A stretch of 64,000 nt of DNA from an uncultured Polaribacter sp. (GTDB lineage Bacteria > Bacteroidota > Bacteroidia > Flavobacteriales > Flavobacteriaceae). The notes under the pieces are model-generated. The model was not told where the DNA came from, ran no database searches, and worked only from the letters and a program-made list of their open reading frames with translations. Shown one piece after another: positions 45,035-55,200 of the stretch. Numbering within the stretch: position 1 is the stretch's first letter; each line of letters opens with the position of its first letter. The stretch spans positions 682,001 through 746,000 of the forward strand of contig NZ_CANMFI010000001.1 of assembly GCF_947497125.1 (NCBI RefSeq). The letters are read 5' to 3'. The translations under genes and the position numbers were made by a program.

Positions 45035-46543
45035 ATGAACTACTCTGTAAAATTACTTTTTTTATTTGTTTTTGCGATACAAATTGGGCTTTCTCAAAAT
45101 AAAAAGCCAAACATTCTTTTAATTGTTGCAGATGATTTAGGTTTTAGCGATGTAAGTTCTTTTGGCGGCGAAATCCCTACTCCAAATATTGATGAACTAG
45201 GAAAAAATGGAGTGAAATTTAATAAATTTTACGTTTCACCTATGTGTGTAACCAGTAGAGTTGCTATAATTGCAGGTTTAGAGTTTCAAGCTGCTGGCAA
45301 AAACAATTTTCCGAAAGGAGAAAGTATTGCTCTGCAACTCCGTAAAGCTGGATACACGACGAATTTAGTCGGTAAAAATCACGGAATGGATAAACTTAAA
45401 ATTGGTGATATCAAAAATGATTTTGGCTTCGATCATTTTTACGGCTTTACGGGAGGTCAAATTAATAGTTTTACTGGTCAAGGAAATGTAAAATGGCAAA
45501 ATGATGGTAAAATTTTTCCAAACTCTCAATTGCCAGAAGATTTTTATGCAACAAAAAATTTTACTGATTATGCCATAAAATATATGGATGAAGCAATCAA
45601 AAGAAACAAACCTTTTTTTAGTATGGTTTCTTATAACGCACCACATAGCCCATTAGATGCTCCTGAAAGAAATGTTCGCAAGTTTTATGACCCAGAAAAC
45701 GGAATAAATGTTTACAAAAATGGATGGAATAATCTTCGTGAAAAACGCTTAGAACGGATGATTAATCTTGGTATTGTTGACAAAAACACTAAACTACCAG
45801 AATTGGGTGTAGAGATTCCTGATTGGAAATTATTACCAGAAACCTCTAATAATCAATGGGAAATTCAGAAAAAATTTGAAACTCTTTCAAGAAGTGCCTA
45901 TGCTGGTATGGTTGATAATATGGATGAAAACATTGGGCGAATTACAGCGTATTTAAAAGACCCAAATCAAGACGGGAATACAAATGATAGTGAATTAGAA
46001 AACACCATTATTATATTTATATCAGATAATGGCGGTTGTTATGCAGGTCTACACACAAATAGAAAAGCGGTGCCTTGGAGCCAAGAAAATAGAGGCGCAG
46101 GCTTTACCACAAATTATGGCTGGGCAGCTTTAAGCAATACTCCTTTTTCTTCTTATAAGCACGGTAGTAAAGAAGGCGCAATTCGTTCGCCAATGATTGT
46201 ACATTGGCCAAACGGAATAAAATTGAAAAAAAATTCCATTAACAAACAAATGATACGAATATGGGATTTATATCCTACCTTTTTAGAGATAGCAGGTATA
46301 AAACTTCAAGAAGTAAAAACAAAATTGATGGGGAAAAGTTTTTTACCCTTAATTGAAAATAAAAAGTATGAAGAAGAAAAATTTTTTGTTTCAACTTTTT
46401 ATCGCTCTAAGGGTCTTATAAAAGGAGATTGGAAATTAGTTAGTTTTTACGACAGTCCTTTTGAATTATACAACCTAAAAAAAGACCCAACAGAAATAAA
46501 AAACATAAGACATAAACACCCCTTAAATATAAAGACCTTTTAA
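45035..46543 (+). CDS. S1 family sulfatase, CVTSR type, C-terminus cut by a frameshift
   Basis: 502 residues with a signal peptide (ending GLSQ). Sulfatase features are NILLIVADDLGFSDV, Cys71 in CVTSRVAIIAG (formylglycine site, T in place of P), LVGKNHGMDK (His of the KxxH region) and FISDNGG. The frame ends prematurely at HPLNIKTF. One extra A at about 46525 would restore HPLKYKDLLNSW and join it to the frame that reaches 47004, giving about 656 residues. The catalytic core lies before the break, so activity may survive. Formylglycine motif differs from the other five sulfatases. Own promoter from the divergent operator. Confidence 0.85.
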   Translation: MNYSVKLLFLFVFAIQIGLSQNKKPNILLIVADDLGFSDVSSFGGEIPTPNIDELGKNGVKFNKFYVSPMCVTSRVAIIAGLEFQAAGKNNFPKGESIALQLRKAGYTTNLVGKNHGMDKLKIGDIKNDFGFDHFYGFTGGQINSFTGQGNVKWQNDGKIFPNSQLPEDFYATKNFTDYAIKYMDEAIKRNKPFFSMVSYNAPHSPLDAPERNVRKFYDPENGINVYKNGWNNLREKRLERMINLGIVDKNTKLPELGVEIPDWKLLPETSNNQWEIQKKFETLSRSAYAGMVDNMDENIGRITAYLKDPNQDGNTNDSELENTIIIFISDNGGCYAGLHTNRKAVPWSQENRGAGFTTNYGWAALSNTPFSSYKHGSKEGAIRSPMIVHWPNGIKLKKNSINKQMIRIWDLYPTFLEIAGIKLQEVKTKLMGKSFLPLIENKKYEEEKFFVSTFYRSKGLIKGDWKLVSFYDSPFELYNLKKDPTEIKNIRHKHPLNIKTF

Positions 46544-47004
46544 ATTCTTGGACAAAATATACCCAAAAGCACGGTTTCGAAAACAATAAACAATGGAATA
46601 TGCCTACTGGCTCTATAAAAAGAGGTTTTGGTTTTAATAGAGTTAAAAATATAATGGTTAGTTCTTCTCCAGAGTTTATGGAAGACAACGTTTCTACCAA
46701 TCAAAAATTAACTTTTGTTTTTAAAAACGTCATTAGTTTTAAAAATACTAAAAATAGAAAAATAAGATTACAAAAATATGGAAATCCAAAAATATTATGG
46801 ACTAAAGATTTTAATGAAAACTCTATATTTGAAGGGCAAAAAAAAATCATTTTTACTGATTTCCCAACATTAGAGCCCAACACGCATTATTATATTACTT
46901 GGGACAGCAATTGGGTAAAAATAAATCAAAACGGTAACCTAACACCTATTCAACCTGTTAGAGAAAGTGCATTTGCATATCGTTTTAAAACCAGATCAAA
47001 ATAG
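46525..47004 (+). pseudogene. Detached C-terminal domain of the frameshifted sulfatase
   Basis: Frame one base behind that of the sulfatase, with an ATG only at 46600 (134 residues), but readable without stop from about 46525. It begins with the missing end of the sulfatase fold (LNSWTKYTQKHGFENN) and continues into a ~110-residue beta-rich, Ig-like domain (KLTFVFKNVISF ... NTHYYITWDSNWVK). Without the frameshift it would be the C-terminal part of the sulfatase. No independent promoter or start was seen, so separate expression is doubtful. Confidence 0.7.
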
Positions 47005-47009
47005 TTCTA

Positions 47010-47054
47010 CAGGTTGCCACAGGATAGCAAAAATGTCTAAAAAAAATAAATTTA
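47010..47054 (+). promoter_or_regulatory. PUL control element 8 (for the GH78-like/GH99-like/sulfatase operon)
   Basis: CAGGTTGCCACAGGAT, 21 bp, TAAATTTA. Ends 46 bp before the ATG at 47101. Confidence 0.6.
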
Positions 47055-47100
47055 CATTGGTAAAAACCATCTAATCATTAAACATTTTAATTTATAAAAA

Positions 47101-48861
47101 ATGAACAAATTATATTTAGTATTATTGATATTATTTTTTACAAAAACAGTAATATTTGCTCAATTACCTCCTGTTTTTGATACAAATGACGAAAAAAGAG
47201 CTAGTCATTCGGAAATGATTAAAACCTATTTAACACCAACAAGAATTGTTTGGAAATCTGATGATTCTGGTAATCACATTAAAAATGAAAATACATTATT
47301 AGAAAAAGGAAATGGTCAAGTTGCAGTAAACGACGAAAACTTATTTCGATTAATCAGTAATAAAGACCATAAACCAGGAATAATGTTGGATTTTGGAAAA
47401 GAAATTAATGGTGGAATTAAAATATCTATGGGAATTAGACCTTCTAAAACACCTTTAAGATTAAGAATTCGTTTTGGAGAATCAGTTTCTGAGGCGATGT
47501 CTAATATTGGAGGAAAGAGTAATGCTACCAACGAACACTCTTTAAGAGATTTTACCTTAGAAGTTCCTTGGTTAGGTTCTGTAGAAATTGGAGAAACAGG
47601 TTTCCGTTTTGTTAGAATAGATGTATTAGACGCAAACGAAAATGCACCAATAAAATCTATAGAAGCTGCATTTGTTTATAGAGATTTAGAATATATAGGT
47701 TCTTTTGATAGTAGTAATAAAAGATTAAATGATATATGGTTAACAGGTGCTTATACTGTGCACTTAAATATGCAAAACTATCTTTGGGATGGCATTAAAA
47801 GAGACCGATTAGTTTGGGTTGGAGACATGCATCCAGAAGTAATGACGATTAATTCTGTTTTTGGTAGTAATAGTATTGTTCCAAAGAGTTTAGACTTAGC
47901 AAGAGATCAACACCCTCTTCCACAATGGATGAATACCATTAGTTCTTACTCTATGTGGTGGTTGCTAATTCATAAAGACTGGTACAATTATCATGGAGAC
48001 TTCGCATACTTAAAAGAGCAAGAAGCCTATATGATTGCTTTGTTAGACCAGTTAAGCACTTTTATAGATAAAGATAATAAAGAAGTTTTAAATGGTGGAC
48101 GATTTTTAGATTGGCCAACAAGTACAGACCCAAAAGCAGTTCATGCTGGTTTACAAGCAATGATGATTATGACTTTTGAAGCAGGAGCTGAAATGATGAA
48201 GACTTTAGAAAGACCTGAATTGGCAAAAAAATATATAAAAATTTCTAAAAATCTAAAAAAACACACTCCAGAAGGTAACACCTCTAAACAGGCGGCTTCT
48301 TTAATGGTATTAGCGGATATTGCTAAAGCGAAGAAAATTAATGTAGAAGTTTTAAAGAAAAATGGTGTAGAAAACATGTCTACCTTTTATGGGTATTACA
48401 TCTTAGAAGCAATGGCAGAAGCAAAAGACTATCAAGGCGCACTAGATGTTATTAGCGAATATTGGGGAGGTATGTTAGATTTAGGAGCCACAACCTTTTG
48501 GGAAGACTTTAATATTTCCGAAGGAAAAATTAGCGGAAGAATTGATGAACTTCCTGCCACAAATAAAAGTGATATTCATAGCGATTTTGGAGACTTTTGT
48601 TATGTTGGCCTGAGACATAGTTTAGCCCATGGTTGGGCAAGCGGACCTACTGCTTGGTTAACACAATATGTTTTAGGTGTAAATGTTTCTGATGGTGGAA
48701 ACACCATTACAATAGAGCCTCATTTAGGTAATTTAGAATTTGTAAACGGAACATTTCCTACTAAATTTGGGGTTTTAAAAATTAGTCATACCAAAAATTT
48801 AAAAGGAAAAGTAGTTACTAAAATTGATGCTCCAAAAGGATTAAAAGTAAACTACAAATAA
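47101..48861 (+). CDS. GH78-like alpha-L-rhamnosidase (compact form)
   Basis: 586 residues with a signal peptide (ending IFAQ). A beta-sandwich (about 60-195, LDFGKEINGGIKISM ... GFRFVRIDV) precedes a six-hairpin (alpha/alpha)6 domain with WDGIKRDRLVWVGDMHPE near residue 230 that corresponds to the GH78 acid motif. A C-terminal beta domain (GGNTITIEPHLGNLEFVNG) ends it. It lacks the extra N-terminal domains of the 925-residue GH78 neighbour. Likely releases rhamnose or a related deoxy sugar residue. First gene of a three-gene operon; the next starts 16 bp later. Confidence 0.85.
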   Translation: MNKLYLVLLILFFTKTVIFAQLPPVFDTNDEKRASHSEMIKTYLTPTRIVWKSDDSGNHIKNENTLLEKGNGQVAVNDENLFRLISNKDHKPGIMLDFGKEINGGIKISMGIRPSKTPLRLRIRFGESVSEAMSNIGGKSNATNEHSLRDFTLEVPWLGSVEIGETGFRFVRIDVLDANENAPIKSIEAAFVYRDLEYIGSFDSSNKRLNDIWLTGAYTVHLNMQNYLWDGIKRDRLVWVGDMHPEVMTINSVFGSNSIVPKSLDLARDQHPLPQWMNTISSYSMWWLLIHKDWYNYHGDFAYLKEQEAYMIALLDQLSTFIDKDNKEVLNGGRFLDWPTSTDPKAVHAGLQAMMIMTFEAGAEMMKTLERPELAKKYIKISKNLKKHTPEGNTSKQAASLMVLADIAKAKKINVEVLKKNGVENMSTFYGYYILEAMAEAKDYQGALDVISEYWGGMLDLGATTFWEDFNISEGKISGRIDELPATNKSDIHSDFGDFCYVGLRHSLAHGWASGPTAWLTQYVLGVNVSDGGNTITIEPHLGNLEFVNGTFPTKFGVLKISHTKNLKGKVVTKIDAPKGLKVNYK

Positions 48862-48877
48862 CTTAGATTTTTTTAAT

Positions 48878-50653
48878 ATGAAATCTCTCAAAAAAATAGT
48901 ATTTATTTTTTCTTTAAGTTGTATTTACTCTTTTTATGCACAAGAATCAAACAAGACCATAGAACTACAAAATTATAATACAGATAATTGGGTTGCTACT
49001 GATGCTTTAGGAAGAGAAGTAGTAACTTTTGATACTGCGGGTACTTTAAAAAACAATAAAAAAGTAGGCGTTTTTTATTATGTATGGCATGGCCATCATA
49101 GTAAAAAAGTATATGATATTACAAAAATCTTAAAAGACCCAAAAGGCAAGAGAAAATGGGGGCCAAAAGATAAATTTCACTTCTGGGGAGAACCTGAACA
49201 AGGTTACTACAGAGCAGAAGACCCATGGGTTTTAAGGAGAGATTTACAAATGCTTACCAATGCAAAAGTAGATTTTATCTACCTAGATGTTACTAATCAT
49301 TTTATATATCCAGAAACCGTTCATGCACTATTTAAAATGGGAGCAAAAATGCGTTCAGAAGGTATTCCTACACCAGATATAACCTTTACAACAAACTCTA
49401 AAAGCGGCCTAACAGTTACTAAAATTTATAACGAATTTTATAAAAAAGGATTGTACAAAGACCAATGGTTTATGTGGGATGGGAAACCTTTAATAATGGC
49501 AAATCCGAAAGATAAAAACCTTTCTGATGTAGCTCGAAGTTTTTTTACGATTAAATATAGTTGGGCTTGGACAAAAACAAAAGAAAACCCTAATCATTGG
49601 CAATGGATAGATACTACACCACAAGATTATGGTTGGAGTAAAAACAAAGAAATACCAGAACAAATACCAGTGTCAGTTGCTGGTCATCCTGTAGAAGTAA
49701 GTCATGGTCTTTACGGCACAAGCAGAGCTAACGGAAAACAACCAAAAGTTAATAAGTTTCACGTAACAGAAACTACAGGCCAGGGACAACATTTTCAAGA
49801 ACAATGGGATATAGCTTTACAAGTTAATCCAGAAATAGTAATGGTTACTCAATGGAATGAATGGTTAGCGCAACGTTTTATCTGGGATGGTAAATTAAAA
49901 CACCCAGGCTATGCTGGTCGACCGATTCATATCGGTGATTCTTATTTTATAGATGTTTTTACAGAAGAATTTAATAGAGATATGGCACCAATGAAAGGTG
50001 GACATACTGATAATTATTATTATCAATTAGTATCTAATATGCGAAAATTTAAAGGAATGAATGCGCCTGTTAAATTTTCTCAAAAAAATAAAATTAAGGT
50101 TGATGGAAATTTTGAAGAATGGTCAAATGTTCAACCAGAATTTTACGATCCAACAGGAGATACCATGCACAGAGATTTTGCGGGATATGACCCGACTACA
50201 ATTTACACAAACAAAACTGGTCGAAATGATATTATTTCATCAAAAGTTGGTTTAGATAAAAATGATGTTTTCTTTTATGTAAAAACAAGAAATAAACTAA
50301 CCAATTATAAAGGAGACAAATGGATGTTATTGTTTATTGATATTGATAAAGATATAAATACAGGCTGGGAAGGTTATGATTACATAGTAAATCATGAAAT
50401 TCTATCTTCAAAAAATTCTACATTAAAAAAATGGAATGGAACAAATTGGATTAATGTAGGAAAAGTGAACTTCAAAAAAGAAAACAACGAGCTAGAACTT
50501 TGTATAAATAAAAAACACCTTAATTTAAAAGACAAGCTAGACTTTTATTTTAAATGGGCAGATAATTCTATAGAATTAAAAGATATTTCATCATTTTTTA
50601 TGAATGGAGATACTGCGCCTGATAGACGATTTAAATATCATTTTAAAGAATAA
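48878..50653 (+). CDS. GH71/GH99-like glycosidase-type protein with CBM9-like C-terminal domain
   Basis: 591 residues with a signal peptide (ending YAQ). The N-terminal (beta/alpha)8-like part (about 45-390) has VGVFYYVWHGHH at its first strand, VDFIYLDVTNH, and VMVTQWNEWLAQRF, which recalls the WNEW signature of GH71/GH99-type enzymes. From about 405 to 591 is a CBM9-like carbohydrate-binding beta-sandwich (IKVDGNFEEWSNVQPEFYDP ... LLFIDIDKDINTGWEGYDY). It could be an endo-acting glycosidase in this PUL; the specific activity is unknown. Second gene of the operon, 16 bp after the rhamnosidase and 3 bp before the sulfatase. Confidence 0.75.
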   Translation: MKSLKKIVFIFSLSCIYSFYAQESNKTIELQNYNTDNWVATDALGREVVTFDTAGTLKNNKKVGVFYYVWHGHHSKKVYDITKILKDPKGKRKWGPKDKFHFWGEPEQGYYRAEDPWVLRRDLQMLTNAKVDFIYLDVTNHFIYPETVHALFKMGAKMRSEGIPTPDITFTTNSKSGLTVTKIYNEFYKKGLYKDQWFMWDGKPLIMANPKDKNLSDVARSFFTIKYSWAWTKTKENPNHWQWIDTTPQDYGWSKNKEIPEQIPVSVAGHPVEVSHGLYGTSRANGKQPKVNKFHVTETTGQGQHFQEQWDIALQVNPEIVMVTQWNEWLAQRFIWDGKLKHPGYAGRPIHIGDSYFIDVFTEEFNRDMAPMKGGHTDNYYYQLVSNMRKFKGMNAPVKFSQKNKIKVDGNFEEWSNVQPEFYDPTGDTMHRDFAGYDPTTIYTNKTGRNDIISSKVGLDKNDVFFYVKTRNKLTNYKGDKWMLLFIDIDKDINTGWEGYDYIVNHEILSSKNSTLKKWNGTNWINVGKVNFKKENNELELCINKKHLNLKDKLDFYFKWADNSIELKDISSFFMNGDTAPDRRFKYHFKE

Positions 50654-50656
50654 AAA

Positions 50657-52147
50657 ATGAAAAATAATAGTAATACCTTTTTAGTTTTAATCACATTAAT
50701 CATTTTTTCTTGTAAAAAAGAAGGGAAATCAACATTATTAGAACCATTAAAAAAACCAAATATTATTTTTTTAATGGACGACCAGCATCGTTTTGATGCA
50801 CTTGGAATAATAAACAAACAAGTAATTACACCTACTTTAGATAGTTTAGCTAAGGATGGTGTTTTTTACAGTCAAGCAGTTTGCCAAGCGCCAATGTGTG
50901 TGCCAAGTAGAAATTCTATGATGTTAGGTTTGTATCCAAATCAAACAGGGGTCTACAGAAATAGTGATGGCATAAAAGATGAAAATGTTCCTGTAAAAAC
51001 AATGGCAGAATATTTTAAAGAAGCTGGTTATGAAACTGCAGGTTTTGGAAAAACACACTGGGGTAAGTATAAAACGAACACTAGAGGTTTTGAAACAAGA
51101 TACACATCAGAAATAAAAGAAGATGGCGGCATTACCATGTTAGAAATGAATCCTGAAGCAAAGAAAAAATATGATGCTGAAATTGCTGATATGGGACCGG
51201 GCGAAGAAAATAATTTAGGCTATTTAGGTTTTACAAGTAAACTAGAAGAAGATGAACATAGAGATGGTTGGGTTACAAAACAGGCAATAAATTATATTAA
51301 AAAAAGAAACGATGAAAGGCCTCTTTTCTTGTATTTATCGTATATGAAACCTCATGCAGGCCATAATGTACCAAAAGGCTATGAAGACTTGTATGATGCA
51401 GACACTATAAAATATGCCGAACAGCCAAATTGGAAAAAAGACAATTCGCCACACTCAGAAGGTGTGAATAGAAGAGACATGTATAGGACTTATTGGAGTA
51501 AAGCTTCTAAAGAAGATTGGCAATTAATGACCATGCGATATTATGCAAACGTAACTTGGATAGATGATATGATGGGCAGAACTTTAGCAGCTTTAAAAGA
51601 GAAAGGACTGTTAGAAAACACCTTAATTGTCTACACTTCTGACCATGGAGAAATGCTAGGCGAACGTTTCTATAAATTTAACAAATATAATTTATATGAT
51701 GCTAGTGTAAGAGTACCAATGTTACTGGCAGGAACAGCTTTACCAAAAAACCTACAAAGGAATTCTATTGATAATTTATCTGCAGAAAATACAGATTTAC
51801 TACCAACTTTACTAGATTTTGCTAATATAAAACAAGATAAACCTTTGTTAGGAGAAAGCCTGTTATCAAACAAAAGAAACGAAGCTACTTTTGCTGCTTT
51901 ACACGAAAGAGATGGTGAAGCTGCTTTTATGTGGAGAACAGTAAACTACAAACTTATTTTAGTGCTAAATAGAAGAGAAAACGCTGCAAACTACTCTGAA
52001 AAAGATATTATTACTGGTGAATTCTACAACTTAAAAGAAGATCCAAAAGAATGGACAAATTTATATGATAATTCTGAAGTTAAAGAAATTCAGAATAGAT
52101 ATAAAATAGCATTGTTAAATTACCTTAAAAAAATGGCTAAACTATAA
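50657..52147 (+). CDS. S1 family sulfatase (lipoprotein), CVPSR type
   Basis: 496 residues with a lipoprotein signal (Cys19 in IIFSCKKE). The metal site starts NIIFLMDDQHRFDALG, the formylglycine site is Cys81 in MCVPSRNSMMLG, and later motifs are GFGKTHWGKY and YTSDHGEMLGE. The DDQH and HGEMLGE pattern fits the choline-sulfatase/iduronate-2-sulfatase-like part of S1. Third gene of the operon, 3 bp after the GH99-like gene. Position of the sulfate removed cannot be told. Confidence 0.93.
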   Translation: MKNNSNTFLVLITLIIFSCKKEGKSTLLEPLKKPNIIFLMDDQHRFDALGIINKQVITPTLDSLAKDGVFYSQAVCQAPMCVPSRNSMMLGLYPNQTGVYRNSDGIKDENVPVKTMAEYFKEAGYETAGFGKTHWGKYKTNTRGFETRYTSEIKEDGGITMLEMNPEAKKKYDAEIADMGPGEENNLGYLGFTSKLEEDEHRDGWVTKQAINYIKKRNDERPLFLYLSYMKPHAGHNVPKGYEDLYDADTIKYAEQPNWKKDNSPHSEGVNRRDMYRTYWSKASKEDWQLMTMRYYANVTWIDDMMGRTLAALKEKGLLENTLIVYTSDHGEMLGERFYKFNKYNLYDASVRVPMLLAGTALPKNLQRNSIDNLSAENTDLLPTLLDFANIKQDKPLLGESLLSNKRNEATFAALHERDGEAAFMWRTVNYKLILVLNRRENAANYSEKDIITGEFYNLKEDPKEWTNLYDNSEVKEIQNRYKIALLNYLKKMAKL

Positions 52148-52177
52148 TATACATAGTTATATGACAGCTTTTTACAA

Positions 52178-52222
52178 CAGGAAAGAACAGGATGCTTTTT
52201 TAGCTTTTTTTTCCGAATTTTG
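52178..52222 (+). promoter_or_regulatory. PUL control element 9 (for the CEMIP-like gene)
   Basis: CAGGAAAGAACAGGAT, 21 bp, GAATTTTG. Ends 37 bp before the ATG at 52260. It lies inside an upstream in-frame extension (ATG at 52161), which is therefore not coding. Confidence 0.6.
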
Positions 52223-52259
52223 TACATACAATAATTTTTATAAAACAGCTTACTTAAAA

Positions 52260-55200
52260 ATGAACAAAAAAACATCCATTTTTATACTTCTTTTAAGTGT
52301 TTTCGGAGCGTTATCTTTTACAAAACCTCCTAATGATAAAGAATTAATTACTTTTAAATATTATTGTGCTCCAAACTCTATAGCTTCAATACAAGCGATT
52401 TCTAATGGTAGTTGGAACAATGCAGCTACTTGGAATACAAACCAAGTTCCAACTTTAGAAGATGATGTAACAATACCATCAGGATTTGTGGTCACTTTAT
52501 CACAAGGTTCATTAGCAAGATCTGTAAGAGTGGATGGTACTCTTAAGCCTCTAAATTTAACCTCTGATTTCAGCATTGAAACTAAAGGAATTATGATACA
52601 TTCTGGAGGTAAATTGTTAATTGGTAGTGAAACAAATGCTTATACAGGAAATGGATTAATTACCTTAATAGGGACTAACTCTAATGAAATATTAATGAGT
52701 AGTAGCCCTATTATGGGGTCTAAATTAATAGGAGTAATGGATGGTGGTATTTTAGACTTACATGGCACCTCAAGAAAGACATGGACTCAGCTAAATGAAA
52801 CTGCAGAGAAAGATGCAACTTCTATTACTTTAAAGGAAACTATAAATTGGAATGTTGGCGATGAAATTGTTATAGCATCAACAGATTTCGATCCTCACCA
52901 AGCAGAAAAAAGAACAATTACTGAAATAAACGGCAAAATAATCTCTTTTGTAGAGCCACTTAATTACATGCATTTTGGAGTATTACAGACATATAATAAC
53001 GGAACTGAATATAAAATATTAGATGAACGAGCAGAAGTTGGTTTATTAACGCATAATTTAAAAATTCAAGGAGATTCTGACAGTGACTTAAACGGATACG
53101 GTGGGCATATCATGTCAATGCCAAACTCTGTTTCTAAAGCATCAAACATAGAATTGTACCGAATGGGACAAAAATCTAAAATTGGAAAATATCCTTGGCA
53201 TTGGCATTTATTAGGTGATGCAGATGGACAGTACATAAAAAATACAGGTATTCATAAATCTTACAATAGAGTTATTACTGTTCATGGTACAAATAATACA
53301 GTTGTAGAGGGTAATGTTGGGTATGATTTTATAGGTCATGGTTATTTTTTAGAAAACGGTAGTGAAACAGGCAACTTGTTTAAAAACAATTTAGGTGTCG
53401 TTTGTAAAAGACCTGTTGAAGGTGAAGAAACTACCCCTCATGATCTTGGAATTGGAGCTCAAAATGGGGCACACCCAGAAGCTTTTCCTGCAACGTTTTG
53501 GATTACAAACCCTAATAATGATTATATAGGAAACGTATCTGCTGGATCTGACGGATCTGGTTTTTGGCATTTAATATTAAACAAGGTTCTTGATGGCCCA
53601 GATCAAAATTATAGACCGGGCATACAACCGATGGGGATATTTAATGATAACAAAGCACACTCAAACCTTTTTAGCTGGGGTGTTGATGGTGGTGTTGATA
53701 GAGATAGTGATGAAATAGTTAATGGTCATTATAGACCTCAAAATTCAGATGGCTCACAATTTATTCCTGAAATACATAGATTTGACGGCTATAAGTCTGT
53801 AGATAGAAACGTTTGGATTAGAGCAAATACAATGAATTTTTACGATTGTGATTTTGGCGATAATGGTAGAGCAGATTTCTTTTCATACAATCAAACTTTG
53901 TTTAATTCTTTAATTGTTGGTAAATCTGCAAATATCGGTAACCCTTCATCAGCAAGTGAAAATCAGGCAGGCAGATCATTACCCTACCCAGAAAGACCTG
54001 TAGATAATTTTCATAATGCATTTAGAGGGCACAGTATTTATGATGGTCCTTCTGGAATCGTTGATACTCATTTTGACGGATTTAATCAGAATGGTGCAAA
54101 ATCATATTCTTTTCAAATAAATGGTGCTTCAAGAAAATCTACCAACCATTTTGCAAGGGGTATCACATTTGGGCCAGATGTTGATGAGAATGCTAAATTT
54201 GATTTTGATTATAATTCATTTTTTAGCTATATGTATTTAAGCGGCTTAATTGATGAAGATGGTAGCCTAACTGGGGTTGTAGGCGCAAATATTAGACCTT
54301 TAATTAAGGCGAATCCAGGAACAAAAAATTTGTATGAAAAAGGAGCGAATACGCAAATGACAGATGCAATAGAAAAACCTGAATGGGGAGCTTGGTTAAC
54401 TGAAAATAAGACTTATAATTATTTTGTAGATACTGATGAAACTAATAAAGTTAATGGGGCTTTTACACCCCGATATTTTATTGCAGAATATCCAAATAAA
54501 ACCTCATATGCGGTTTTTAACACACAAACACAGCAACAATATTTTGATGCACCTGTAATTACTAATGATTTAGACTATACCTATTACATGCAGTATCATA
54601 AACTGCCATTTCTTATGAGATCTGAGTTAAATGGTACAAAAACAAATTCAGAGAACGTTATTGTTGCTTATTCAAATATACCAGGTATTTCTTATGGAGG
54701 AAATGCAAATAGAGTAACAAGTATGAGTCTCTTAAAGGCAAGTACAAGCCAAGCATATTTTATTAAAGACAATACGGTTTATTTTAAATTTATTAGTAAT
54801 AATATACAATCAGAAACATTTCAAAGGCAGTTTGGAAACAACTACCGTTTTGAGAGTAAAGATGCATTTCTTTGTAATACTGGAAATTGTTCCGACACAA
54901 GTATTCGAAGTAATATAATTAATAAAGTAACTCTAATAGACTACAGTGTTAGAACTATGGACCTAGGATCTATTGAAACCAATGACGATACTAGAGATAG
55001 TGCAAATACTTCAGATGAGCTTACGATGCCTATATTTTCTTACAATGATAGAAAAGTTAATTTTAATGTAGAAAATAATGGAAACGGAATTAGTGGGCAT
55101 ACTGATTATATAATTACACTTCAATCTAGACAGGTTTGGGAGTATTTTGAAACATTAAGCTTAGATTACACAGGACCTTCTGTTGAAATTATTGTTGAAA

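Noticed and set aside
46600..47004. Independent 134-residue gene
   Set aside because: Its frame reads back without stop into the end of the sulfatase fold and it has no own promoter; it is the detached C-terminus.
52161..52259. ATG at 52161 as start of the CEMIP-like protein
   Set aside because: The extension contains the CAGGAT element and its -7 box and lacks a signal peptide; the ATG at 52260 starts a good one.
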